Origin: Marinobacter sp.
GTDB taxonomy: Bacteria > Pseudomonadota > Gammaproteobacteria > Pseudomonadales > Oleiphilaceae
Assembly: GCF_014859525.1 (NCBI RefSeq)
Contig: NZ_JACUUB010000013.1
Span: 1-50,261 of the forward strand
DNA: 50,261 nucleotides
Reading direction: 5' to 3'
In this document: piece after piece, positions 1-7,957 of the stretch
How positions within the stretch are numbered: the first letter of the stretch is position 1
Layout: each line of letters opens with the position of its first letter
Notes under the pieces: model-generated
What the model was told of the DNA's origin: nothing
The model's database searches: none
Seen by the model: the letters and a program-made list of their open reading frames with translations, nothing else
Position numbers and translations under genes: made by a program

Positions 1-200
1 GCGCCTTCATCAAATCCTGACCGATCAATTGGGGTCAGACCCCGGGTCAGACCCCGGTTCAGACCCCAAGGGTCCACATGCCCAAGTCGCGCATCGGGGT
101 CAGACCCCACGGGTCTGACCCCACCCAGAACATCGCCCAAGTTGAGATTCGGGGTCAGACCCCGCGGGTCTGACCCCACCTACTCCGGAGATAAAACAAC
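1..200. repeat. Tandem GGGGTCAGACCCC palindrome array upstream of urea carboxylase
   Basis: Perfect 13-nt palindromes GGGGTCAGACCCC lie at 31-43, 96-108 and 151-163. Further full or partial half copies (GGGTCAGACCCC, GGGTCTGACCCC) occur at 44-55, 57-67, 111-122 and 166-177. Two tandem units of about 54 bp can be aligned, near 77-130 and 131-183. Each has a spacer containing GCCCAAGT, then the palindrome, then its inverted version GGGTCTGACCCC, so each unit can fold into a nested hairpin. The array ends about 20 nt before the ATG at 201, just ahead of the likely ribosome site CCGGAG. Bases 6-20 read in frame as Ala-Phe-Ile-Lys-Ser-stop and could be the end of an upstream plus-strand gene, but this is too short to claim. 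Confidence 0.85.
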
Positions 201-3200
201 ATGTTCAAAAAAGTCCTGATCGCCAACCGAGGCGAAATCGCCGTCCGCACCATCCGCACCCTCAAGGCCATGGGCATCAGCAGCGTCGCCGTGCACTCCT
301 TTGAGGACCGCCACAGCCTGCACGTCACCAATGCCGATGAAGCCGTAGCACTGGTGGGCAAAGGCGCCAGCGAAACCTACCTGGACAAGGCCCAGATTCT
401 GGCAGCAGCCAAACAGACCGGCGCCGAAGCGATCATTCCCGGTTATGGCTTTTTGTCCGAGAACGCCGACTTCGCCGAAACCTGCGAAGCAGAAGGCATT
501 GTGTTCATCGGCCCCACTCCGGAGCAGATGCGTGAATTCGGCCTGAAACACCGGGCCCGGGAACTGGCCGAAGCCGCCGGCGTGCCCCTGGCCCCGGGCA
601 GCGGCCTGCTGGAATCTTTGGATGAAGCCCTGCAAACCGCCGAGCGCCTGGGCTACCCGGTGATGCTGAAAAGCACCGCCGGTGGTGGCGGCATCGGCCT
701 GACCCGCTGCAACAGCCAACACGAACTGCGCGAGGCCTTTGAAACCGTGCGCCGCCAGGGCCAGAGCTTTTTCAACGACAGCGGCGTGTTCCTGGAGCGC
801 TTCATTGCCCGGGCCCGCCATGTGGAAGTGCAGATGTTCGGCGATGGCCACGGCAACGTGGTCGCCCTGGGTGAACGGGACTGCTCCCTGCAGCGGCGCA
901 ACCAGAAGGTGGTGGAAGAAACCCCGGCCCCCAACCTGCCGGCGGCGACCCGCCAGGCCATGCTGGATGCCGCCGTTTCCCTCGGCCAGTCGGTGCATTA
1001 CCGCTCCGCCGGCACCGTGGAATACATCTATGACGAAGACCGGGACGAGTTCTATTTCCTGGAAGTGAACACCCGCTTACAGGTGGAGCACCCGGTCACC
1101 GAGTCGGTCACCGGCCTGGACCTGATCGAGTGGATGCTGAACATCGCCGCCGGCGAAAGCCCGGATCTGGCCAGCTTCCAGCCGGAACTGAACGGCGCCT
1201 CCATGGAAGTGCGCATTTACGCGGAAGATCCCCTCAAGGATTTCCAGCCCTCCCCCGGCGAGCTGACCGATGTCTACTGGCCGGAAGACGGCGTGCGGGT
1301 GGATACCTGGGTGGAGAACGGCAGTGAAGTCTCCGCCCATTACGACCCGATGATCGCCAAGCTGATCGTACACGGCACCAACCGGGCCGACGCCCTGGCC
1401 AAACTGCGCCAGGCGCTGTCGGAAACCCGGCTGATGGGCATTGCCACCAATCTGGATTACCTGCGCCAGGTGGTGGCCCAGCAAAGTTTTGAGGAGGGTA
1501 TTGTCTCCACCCGCGCTCTGGAGAGTTTCGAGTTCAAGCCGTCGGTGGCGGAAGTGGTCAAACCCGGCACCTACACCACGGTGCAGGACTACCCGGGCCG
1601 TGTGGGTTACTGGAATATCGGCGTGCCGCCCAGCGGCCCGATGGACGATTACGCCTTCCGCATCGCCAACCGCATTGTCGGCAACCACAACGACGCCGCC
1701 GGCCTGGAATCCACCCTGATCGGCCCCAGCCTGAAATTCCACAAGGATGCCGTGGTGGCGCTGACTGGCGCGCTGACCGATGCCACCCTGGACGACAAAA
1801 CGGTGGAATTCTGGAAACCCATCACCGTGAAAGCCGGCCAGGTGCTGGCAGTCGGCAAGGCCATCAAAGGCTGCCGTACCTACCTGGCGGTGCGCGGTGG
1901 CTTTGATGTACCGGTGTATCTGGGCAGTCGCGCCACCTTCGCCCTGGGCCAGTTCGGCGGCCACGGCGGCCGGCCCCTGCGCCCGGGCGACATGCTCGGC
2001 ATCAGCCAACTGGCCCTGCCCGCCTGCACCACCCCGGGGCCAACCCACGATCCCGCCCCGGCCGACCCGGATCTGATTCCGGATTACCCCAGTCATTGGG
2101 AAATCGGCGTGCTTTATGGCCCCCACGGTGCCCCGGATTTCTTCTCGGAAAAGTCCATCGAGACGTTCTTCGAGCAGGACTGGGAAGTACACTACAACTC
2201 CAACCGCCTTGGCATTCGCCTGAACGGCCCGAAACCGGAGTTCACCCGCGAAGACGGCGGCGAGGCCGGCCTGCACCCGTCCAACATCCACGACACCGAA
2301 TACGCCATCGGCTCCATCAATTTTACCGGTGACATGCCGGTTATCCTCACCAAAGACGGCCCCAGCCTGGGCGGTTTCGTGTGCCCGGTCACCATCGCGA
2401 AAGCCGAGTTGTGGAAAGTAGGCCAGGTAAAACCCGGCGACACCATCCGTTTTGTGGCGATTGATAACGACACCGCGGTGCAGCTGGCCGAACGCCAGGA
2501 ACTGGCCATCAAGAGCCTGATGGCCCCGCCGGCGGTCACCCTGGTAGCGCCAGACCTGGCCCCGCTGAACGGTCTGTCCGCGACCATCCTTGCGCATCTG
2601 GATGAAACCGATGGCCGCCCGGAAGTCACCTACCGCCAGGCCGGTGACCAGTACATCCTGCTGGAATACGGCGCCAACGTGCTCAATCTGGGCGCGCGCA
2701 TGCGCATCCACGCCCTGATGGAAGCCATCGCCGACGTACAACCCAACGGCCTGCTGGAACTGTCCCCCGGCGTACGCTCCCTGCAGTTACGCTACGATTC
2801 AAGGATTCTGCCGCAGGAGTCGCTGATGACCTACCTGCTGGATCTGGAAGCCACCCTGCCCCCGACGGATGAACTGAAAGTGCGCAGCCGGGTGATTCAC
2901 CTGCCCATGGCATTTGAAGACAGCGCCACCCTGGAAGCCGTCGATAAATACCGCCAATCGGTACGCGACACCGCGCCCTGGCTACCCAACAACGTCGACT
3001 TCATGCAACGCATCAACGGCCTGCCCAGCCGGGATGATGTAAAAGACGTGCTCTTCTCCGCCCGCTATCTGGTGCTGGGCCTGGGTGACGTCTACCTCGG
3101 CGCCCCCTGCGCCGTGCCCCTGGACCCAAGGCACCGGTTGCTCACCTCCAAATACAACCCGGCCCGCACCTACACCGCCGAAGGCACCGTGGGCATCGGC

Positions 3201-3833
3201 GGGATCTACATGTGCATCTACGGCATGGACTCCCCCGGCGGCTATCAACTGGTCGGCCGCACCCTGCCGATCTGGAACAAGTACCTGAAAAACCAACAGT
3301 TCGCCGAAGGCGCGCCCTGGCTGCTGCGGTTCTTCGACCAGGTGTGCTACTACCCGGTCACCGAAGACGAACTGACGGAAATGCGCGACCAGTTCCGCGC
3401 CGGCAAGCTGGAGATCAAGATCGAAGAGGAAAGCTTCGACCTGAAATCCCACCAAGCCTTCCTGGATGCCAACGAAAGCTCCATTGCCGAGTTCCGCAAA
3501 CTCCAACAGGCGGCCTACGCTAAAGAGGTGGCGTTGTGGAAGGAGAGCGAAGCGGAGGAGCTGGACCGCCTGGCGAAAGCCCCACCAAAAGTGGATGCCT
3601 CAAGCCTGGAGCGGTTTGGAGAACTGGTAAGTGCCGAGATCGCCGGGAATATCTGGAAGTGCCTGGTGAAGCCGGGGGATACCGTGGCGGAGGGTGATCC
3701 GCTGGTGATCGTAGAGGCCATGAAGATGGAGTTCGAGGTGAGTGCGACTTTGTCTGGCAAGATCAGCGCCCTGCACGTGGAACCCGGCAAGTCGGTAACG
3801 CCCGGCGAGCCCCTCCTAAGCATTGAGGTCTAA
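201..3833 (+). CDS. uca: Urea carboxylase (biotin-dependent; guanidine carboxylase possible)
   Basis: A 1210-residue multidomain biotin enzyme. It opens with a biotin carboxylase domain (residues about 1-450; FKKVLIANRGEIAVR start, ATP-grasp Gly-rich loop STAGGGGIGL near residue 155, EVNTRLQVEHPVTE near 290). An allophanate-hydrolase-subunit-2/KipA-like region follows (about 455-770), then a subunit-1/KipI-like region (about 800-1080). A C-terminal biotinyl domain carries the EAMKMEFE motif, with biotin-acceptor Lys near 1175. Length and order match urea carboxylases (EC 6.3.4.6), which make allophanate from urea, bicarbonate and ATP. Some enzymes annotated this way carboxylate guanidine instead, and I cannot separate the two from motifs alone. 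No allophanate hydrolase gene follows; the next gene is a GntR regulator. The start has CCGGAG upstream. Confidence 0.93.
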   Translation: MFKKVLIANRGEIAVRTIRTLKAMGISSVAVHSFEDRHSLHVTNADEAVALVGKGASETYLDKAQILAAAKQTGAEAIIPGYGFLSENADFAETCEAEGIVFIGPTPEQMREFGLKHRARELAEAAGVPLAPGSGLLESLDEALQTAERLGYPVMLKSTAGGGGIGLTRCNSQHELREAFETVRRQGQSFFNDSGVFLERFIARARHVEVQMFGDGHGNVVALGERDCSLQRRNQKVVEETPAPNLPAATRQAMLDAAVSLGQSVHYRSAGTVEYIYDEDRDEFYFLEVNTRLQVEHPVTESVTGLDLIEWMLNIAAGESPDLASFQPELNGASMEVRIYAEDPLKDFQPSPGELTDVYWPEDGVRVDTWVENGSEVSAHYDPMIAKLIVHGTNRADALAKLRQALSETRLMGIATNLDYLRQVVAQQSFEEGIVSTRALESFEFKPSVAEVVKPGTYTTVQDYPGRVGYWNIGVPPSGPMDDYAFRIANRIVGNHNDAAGLESTLIGPSLKFHKDAVVALTGALTDATLDDKTVEFWKPITVKAGQVLAVGKAIKGCRTYLAVRGGFDVPVYLGSRATFALGQFGGHGGRPLRPGDMLGISQLALPACTTPGPTHDPAPADPDLIPDYPSHWEIGVLYGPHGAPDFFSEKSIETFFEQDWEVHYNSNRLGIRLNGPKPEFTREDGGEAGLHPSNIHDTEYAIGSINFTGDMPVILTKDGPSLGGFVCPVTIAKAELWKVGQVKPGDTIRFVAIDNDTAVQLAERQELAIKSLMAPPAVTLVAPDLAPLNGLSATILAHLDETDGRPEVTYRQAGDQYILLEYGANVLNLGARMRIHALMEAIADVQPNGLLELSPGVRSLQLRYDSRILPQESLMTYLLDLEATLPPTDELKVRSRVIHLPMAFEDSATLEAVDKYRQSVRDTAPWLPNNVDFMQRINGLPSRDDVKDVLFSARYLVLGLGDVYLGAPCAVPLDPRHRLLTSKYNPARTYTAEGTVGIGGIYMCIYGMDSPGGYQLVGRTLPIWNKYLKNQQFAEGAPWLLRFFDQVCYYPVTEDELTEMRDQFRAGKLEIKIEEESFDLKSHQAFLDANESSIAEFRKLQQAAYAKEVALWKESEAEELDRLAKAPPKVDASSLERFGELVSAEIAGNIWKCLVKPGDTVAEGDPLVIVEAMKMEFEVSATLSGKISALHVEPGKSVTPGEPLLSIEV

Positions 3834-3920
3834 CTTGGGAGATCGGTGCCATTGGTGCTGGCCTCTTGTTTTGCGATGGCGCCGCTATCCGGGAAACGCC
3901 TCTCGCAGGCATAGGGAGTT

Positions 3921-4034
3921 GGGCGTGGCTATCGGGGAGGCTGTTCAAAAGTGTGCGCAGCAGGGATGCTGCGCTCAAGCCCCCACGGATGGGTTCACGG
4001 CGTCTTTTGAACAGCCTCCCCGATAGCCGCGCCC
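3921..4034. repeat. Long hairpin element, copy A (conserved core, unique arms)
   Basis: Left arm 3921-3950 and right arm 4005-4034 are reverse complements at 29 of 30 positions. They enclose a 54-nt loop (3951-4004). The loop contains an inner hairpin GCGCAGCA-GGGA-TGCTGCGC followed by a single-stranded stretch ending in ACGGCGT. The core aligns at 44 of 52 positions with the reverse complement of the loop in the element at 20162-20267, whose arms have a different sequence. The element fills most of the gap between the urea carboxylase and the GntR gene. There is no T-run after it, so it does not look like a simple intrinsic terminator. Confidence 0.85.
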
Positions 4035-4093
4035 AGCGCCAAACTCCAAACCAACAGGCCTCCCGCATTATTAAAAGAGGGCAAACTCCAAAA

Positions 4094-4819
4094 ATGAAAA
4101 CGACCACCAAAAGAAAGGCCTCCATGGCCGACAGGGTTTACGAAGCCCTGAAGGACGATATTTTTGAGTTCCGCCTGATTCCCGGAGACAAGTTCAGCGA
4201 GGGCGATGTCGGTGCACGCCTGAATGCCAGCCGGACACCGGTGCGGGAAGCCCTGTACCGGTTACAACGGGAAGGCTATGTTGACGTATTATTCCGCAGC
4301 GGCTGGCAGGTTAAGCCCTTTGATTTCGAGCAGGTGGAAGAACTCTACGACTTGCGCATCACCCTCGAACGGGCCGCCATGCACAAAATCTGCGCCCTGC
4401 CCGAAGAACCCCAAACCCTCCGCACCCTGATTGCCATCTGGAACCCGGACCACCCCTCCGAACGCGCGGTAGGCAGCACTGTGCGCGCGCTCGACGAGAG
4501 TTTTCACTGCGACCTGGTGGCCGCCGCCGGCAACCGCGAGATGACCCGCATTCACCGGGAGATTACCGACCGCCTGCGCATCATCCGCCGGCTCGATTTC
4601 ACCCGCGATGACCGGGTGGATGCCACCTACATAGAACACGCCCATATTCTCGAGGCCTTGAGGACTGGCCATGCTTCAGAGGCCGCAGACCGGCTGACAA
4701 CGCACATCAGAGCCAGCCAGAAAGCAGTGCGGGAAATCACCATGGAGCGAATCAAAGAAGCGGCGGAGGCCCACAAATCCGGGCAAGAAATTGCCCAAAA
4801 AGTAACGACCAAACAATGA
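4094..4819 (+). CDS. GntR family transcriptional regulator (FadR/FCD subfamily)
   Basis: A 241-residue regulator. The N-terminal winged helix-turn-helix (residues about 11-78) has the typical GntR pattern: ALKDDIFEFRLIPGDKFSE, then SRTPVREALYRLQREGYV. The rest is an FCD-type helical ligand domain with Asp and His residues spaced as in metal-binding members (YDLRITLE, DESFHCDLVAAAGN, EHAHILEAL). The ATG at 4094 is preferred: the upstream in-frame extension would run through the hairpin element at 3921-4034. An ATG at 4124 is also possible. Its position directly after the urea carboxylase suggests local control of nitrogen-compound use, but the ligand is unknown. Confidence 0.88.
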   Translation: MKTTTKRKASMADRVYEALKDDIFEFRLIPGDKFSEGDVGARLNASRTPVREALYRLQREGYVDVLFRSGWQVKPFDFEQVEELYDLRITLERAAMHKICALPEEPQTLRTLIAIWNPDHPSERAVGSTVRALDESFHCDLVAAAGNREMTRIHREITDRLRIIRRLDFTRDDRVDATYIEHAHILEALRTGHASEAADRLTTHIRASQKAVREITMERIKEAAEAHKSGQEIAQKVTTKQ

Positions 4820-5246
4820 ATTAGAGTTCACCAGGCGGCTTACATGCGTGTAAGAGATATCGCACACGCCATGGGGCAGATGTCCGATTATTAATGAAAG
4901 AGCCCCGAGTAGAATGATTGTTGTCAGGGATGACAAGCCAGCACGGATGTTGGTTCAGGGAAGAGAACTCCAGGGAATAAGGAGTTGCCCGAGGGATCAG
5001 GGCTACAGGGACGATCGCAAGGACGAAGTGCTCAGGATGATGCGCAGCCTGATGGATCAGGCAGGGGTCAGCCACGGAATTTCGGGACTACATGGACGGT
5101 AGTCCCTTCCGTGCACTACCTCCACAACCTTCGTAATACCCTCCCCCAGATCGCACTGCGCCCACACCAAATTTAGGCAATTGTAAATCAATGGTTTGTC
5201 TCCCTGACGGAACACAACAACGTCATAAAGCAAACGGAGCTCTCCA
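4820..5246. other. Intergenic region with degenerate CAGGGA repeats and a terminal hairpin
   Basis: The 427-nt gap holds an unusual purine-rich stretch (about 4925-5075) in which CAGGGA or GAGGGA recurs at irregular spacing: CAGGGATGAC, CAGGGAAGAG, CAGGGAATAA, GAGGGATCAGGG, CAGGGACGAT. It ends in a clean hairpin GGGACTAC-ATGGACG-GTAGTCCC at 5084-5106. A 62-codon reading frame (4914-5102) spans it but resembles nothing I know and ends inside the hairpin. The stretch could be a small structured RNA, a short gene or decayed sequence. The last 80 nt before 5247 are presumably the promoter of the ComEA-like gene, with CGGAG as a ribosome site. Confidence 0.4.
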
Positions 5247-5519
5247 ATGAAGCACACAGGCATTCTCACAACCCTCGTTTTACTCTTCTCCCTGGCCACA
5301 GGCTTTACCTACGCCAACGAACCAGGCGCCATCAACATCAACACTGCCGATGTAGCTGTACTGGCCTCGCTGAATGGTATTGGCGAGAGCAAGGCCCAAG
5401 CCATCGTCGCCTACCGTGATGAAAACGGCCCGTTCCAGTCTGTGGAAGATCTGGCCAACGTAAGAGGCATTGGTGCCCGCACGGTTGAAAACAACGCCGA
5501 GCGTTTGTCGGTCGAATAA
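5247..5519 (+). CDS. ComEA-like helix-hairpin-helix protein, secreted
   Basis: A 90-residue protein. It starts with a signal peptide (MKHTGILTTLVLLFSLATGFTYA), followed by one compact double helix-hairpin-helix domain: ININTADVAVLASLNGIGES, then the second hairpin VRGIGARTVENN. This is the short periplasmic form of the ComEA family, which binds double-stranded DNA without sequence specificity and helps DNA uptake during natural transformation. In many gammaproteobacteria such short copies are not linked to other competence genes, as here. The function is inferred from the family only. The gene stands alone between an odd repeat region and a transporter gene. Confidence 0.88.
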   Translation: MKHTGILTTLVLLFSLATGFTYANEPGAININTADVAVLASLNGIGESKAQAIVAYRDENGPFQSVEDLANVRGIGARTVENNAERLSVE

Positions 5520-5623
5520 ACTTTTACGGGCAGCGCTCTGCTGCCCGTATTTCCCACCACTGGTATCGCCTGCCTGCCACTGTTAGTCTTTCCAGCCTCT
5601 GTTTACCCAACTCTGGCTTTTTC

Positions 5624-6568
5624 ATGATCCAAGGCGCGCTTTTTATTGCTCTGGCAGCATTGCTGTGGGGCACTACGGGCATTGTTGCCAAGTTCCTGTT
5701 TACCGGCACAGAACTGGCGGCCATTACCCTGGCCCTGCTTCGGCTGGCAGTTGCCCTGCCCTTTTTCTGGTTGCTTATGCGCCGTGAACAGCGTCAATTG
5801 GCAGTGGCCCATCCAGGCCAGAATGCGCCGGGAAGTTCTCTGCGCGGCCTCACCAAAAAAGCCTTACTGCCCCTCGCTGCTATGGGGCTGTTTCAGGCGT
5901 TTTATCAGGGCAGCTATCTGCTCGCGGTGGATTTGACCGGTGCGGGTATTGCGACGCTGATTGCTCTTTGCCTACCGCCGGTTCTGGTGGCCATTCTGGC
6001 AGCACCGCTTCTGGGAGAAAAGCCAGGCCTGCTAACCATTGTGGCAGCTATAGCCGCGATCATTGGCACCAGTATGCTGGTGGTCAGTGACATAGGTACC
6101 GCAGGCACACTGCGTTTGGCGGGCATTCTGGTGGCGCTGCTGGCGGCGGCGGTGTACACCGGCTTTACTCTGACCAGCCGTTATAACTCGGCGGGAACCC
6201 CGGTTTTCACAACAGCCTTCATCTGCTTTTCGACCGCCGCGCTGTTGCTGTTACCGGTGGTCGTCATCAGCGGGGGCTTTGAAGGCTTAGGCACTCTGAG
6301 TGTCCAGCATTGGCTGATGATTCTTTACATCGGCGTGGTGCCAACGTGTATCGGCTATCTGTGTTTCTTTGCGGGAATGAAAACGACGCCGGCCACTCTC
6401 TCCAGCATCATCGTGACCCTGGAGCCGCTGTTTGTGGCATTGCTGGCTTGGTTGATCCTGGGGGAAATACTGGGGCCGATCGGCATTGTCGGGGCCGTGA
6501 TCCTGACGGTCGCGGTGATCGTCGCGTCACGTTATGGCAAACCGCCCGGCACGCACCGGGAACGCTGA
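5624..6568 (+). CDS. DMT superfamily (EamA) inner-membrane transporter
   Basis: A 314-residue protein with about ten hydrophobic segments arranged as two EamA repeats (about 5-160 and 170-305). The first repeat begins LFIALAALLWGTTGIVAKFL. The second ends with the conserved block YLCFFAGMKTTPATLSSIIV then LEPLFVALLAWLILGE. The family exports amino acids, metabolites or drugs; the substrate cannot be read from sequence. The ATG at 5624 lacks a strong ribosome site but directly precedes the first membrane helix. The gene converges with the glyoxalase gene 28 nt downstream. No terminator hairpin is visible between them. Confidence 0.88.
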   Translation: MIQGALFIALAALLWGTTGIVAKFLFTGTELAAITLALLRLAVALPFFWLLMRREQRQLAVAHPGQNAPGSSLRGLTKKALLPLAAMGLFQAFYQGSYLLAVDLTGAGIATLIALCLPPVLVAILAAPLLGEKPGLLTIVAAIAAIIGTSMLVVSDIGTAGTLRLAGILVALLAAAVYTGFTLTSRYNSAGTPVFTTAFICFSTAALLLLPVVVISGGFEGLGTLSVQHWLMILYIGVVPTCIGYLCFFAGMKTTPATLSSIIVTLEPLFVALLAWLILGEILGPIGIVGAVILTVAVIVASRYGKPPGTHRER

Positions 6569-6595
6569 CACCGGGCCTGCAGCAAACAAATCACC

Positions 6596-7138
6596 TTACT
6601 TTCGCTGTTTTTCCAGCATGTTCGGCTGCAGGATCTCAATCCAGTAGCCGTCCGGGTCTTTGATAAAGGCCAGTCCTTTCATTTTGCCTTCGTCCGGCTT
6701 TTTCACAAACTCCACACCCAACTTTTCAAACCGCTCAGCCGCAACGTAAACATCCGGAACGGCGATACCGATGTGACCAAAGCCCTGCGGCTGGTCATTG
6801 CCATTGTGGTAGGCGAATTCCTGGTCGTCTTCGGTACCCCAGTTGTGGGTAAGCTCCAGCATGGCTTCTCGACCAAACGTATAGGTGGTGCGGTGAGCGT
6901 CGTCATTGGGCACAAGCTGAGCCTGTTTGTCATCCAGATACCCCAAAAAATACAGGGTGAACTTCATCTCCGGAAAATCCAGTTTGCGCACCAGTCGCAT
7001 GCCCAGCACCCGGGTGTAAAAGTCCATAGAACGCTCAGGCTCTTTGATGCGCATCATGGTTTGATTGAAGACAAAACCTTCAGTCTCAGGGACCGGTGCG
7101 TCATGCAGGCCAGGCGCCTGCTCAAAATGCTTGGGCAT
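6596..7138 (-). CDS. gloA: Lactoylglutathione lyase (glyoxalase I)
   Basis: A 180-residue vicinal-oxygen-chelate enzyme that turns the methylglyoxal-glutathione hemithioacetal into S-lactoylglutathione in the cytoplasm. Recognisable blocks are [50 protein letters not shown] (metal ligand Glu region), [12 protein letters not shown] (His ligand) and the C-terminal [12 protein letters not shown]. Length fits the longer eukaryote-like type found in pseudomonads and marine gammaproteobacteria. The start at 7138 has AAGGAA eight bases upstream; an in-frame ATG six codons earlier lacks one. It is divergent from the GntR gene at 7247. Confidence 0.95.
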   Translation of the reverse strand: MPKHFEQAPGLHDAPVPETEGFVFNQTMMRIKEPERSMDFYTRVLGMRLVRKLDFPEMKFTLYFLGYLDDKQAQLVPNDDAHRTTYTFGREAMLELTHNWGTEDDQEFAYHNGNDQPQGFGHIGIAVPDVYVAAERFEKLGVEFVKKPDEGKMKGLAFIKDPDGYWIEILQPNMLEKQRK

Positions 7139-7246
7139 GGTGGTTTTCCTTATCAAATTGAGTGTTCAGCCTTCATACCTGAGTGCAAGAGCGCTGGATT
7201 TCAAGGCTATGGTAAACTGGCGCGCCCATTGTTTCAGAGAGCCATT

Positions 7247-7933
7247 ATGGATTTTCAGGTGCCCAACACCCTGGCCGAGCAAATCGCCAATTACCTGGCC
7301 GAGCGCATCATGACCGGGCAGATCCGCCCAGGGGAGCGCATTCATGAGGCGCCGTTGGCGGTCGAATTAAAAGTGAGCCGGGCATCGGTGAAGGAAGCCC
7401 TGTACACACTGGAACGCTGGCACCTGGTAGAGATAACGCCCCGCAAAGGAGCTTCAGCCACCCAACTGAACGCCGAGTCTGCGTCTGAGCTCTATGACGT
7501 ATACATGCACTTACTGATGATGCTGGCTGTGCGGCTGTGTGAACGCTGGCAAGAGGCAGACAAGCCCAGAATGCTGAATGCAGTCAACCAGGTGGTAGAT
7601 CAGGTGAGGCAACCGACAGCCGACATTACTGCGATTGTCGAAGCCAGCTTTGGCGTTATGGAGACCTGCTGTGATGTGGCGGCCAATCCTTACCTGACGG
7701 AAGCCCTCACCAATTTTAAGCCGGCGGTCAGCCGGGCTTATTACCTCAGTGCCGAACGCTATCGCCAGGGCCTGGCCCAGACCAGCCAATTTTTTGCGGA
7801 GTTGCCTAAAGCAGTGCTGGCTCGCGATGCCCTCAAATCACAAGAGCTGATTCGCGGCTTTGCCGAGCATCAGAAGCAATTGATTCGCCAGGCGCTGGGC
7901 TATACTGATTCCACATTCACAAAGACACCGTAA
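7247..7933 (+). CDS. GntR family transcriptional regulator
   Basis: A 228-residue regulator with an N-terminal GntR winged helix (residues about 5-70: QIANYLAERIMTGQIRPGER, then VSRASVKEALYTLERWHLVE). The C-terminal half is all-helical and FCD-like but divergent, and the usual FCD metal ligands are not obvious. An in-frame extension runs upstream to 6773 but lies wholly antisense to gloA, so the ATG at 7247 is chosen. It ends 24 nt before the DUF523/DUF1722 gene and is probably co-transcribed with it. The effector is unknown. Confidence 0.85.
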   Translation: MDFQVPNTLAEQIANYLAERIMTGQIRPGERIHEAPLAVELKVSRASVKEALYTLERWHLVEITPRKGASATQLNAESASELYDVYMHLLMMLAVRLCERWQEADKPRMLNAVNQVVDQVRQPTADITAIVEASFGVMETCCDVAANPYLTEALTNFKPAVSRAYYLSAERYRQGLAQTSQFFAELPKAVLARDALKSQELIRGFAEHQKQLIRQALGYTDSTFTKTP

Positions 7934-7957
7934 TAATCCGACGGCTGGAGAGTTTTA

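Noticed and set aside
31..180. CRISPR array at the window start
   Set aside because: The units contain short palindromes with irregular spacing and similar spacers, only two to three copies, and no cas genes are present.
180..2741. Long minus-strand open frames opposite the urea carboxylase gene
   Set aside because: They mirror the codon pattern of a clear 1210-residue enzyme on the plus strand, show no family resemblance and have no ribosome sites; GC-rich coding DNA commonly leaves such antisense frames open.
6773..7246. N-terminal extension of the GntR regulator
   Set aside because: The extra 158 residues are antisense to gloA and do not match the GntR fold; the ATG at 7247 directly precedes the winged helix.
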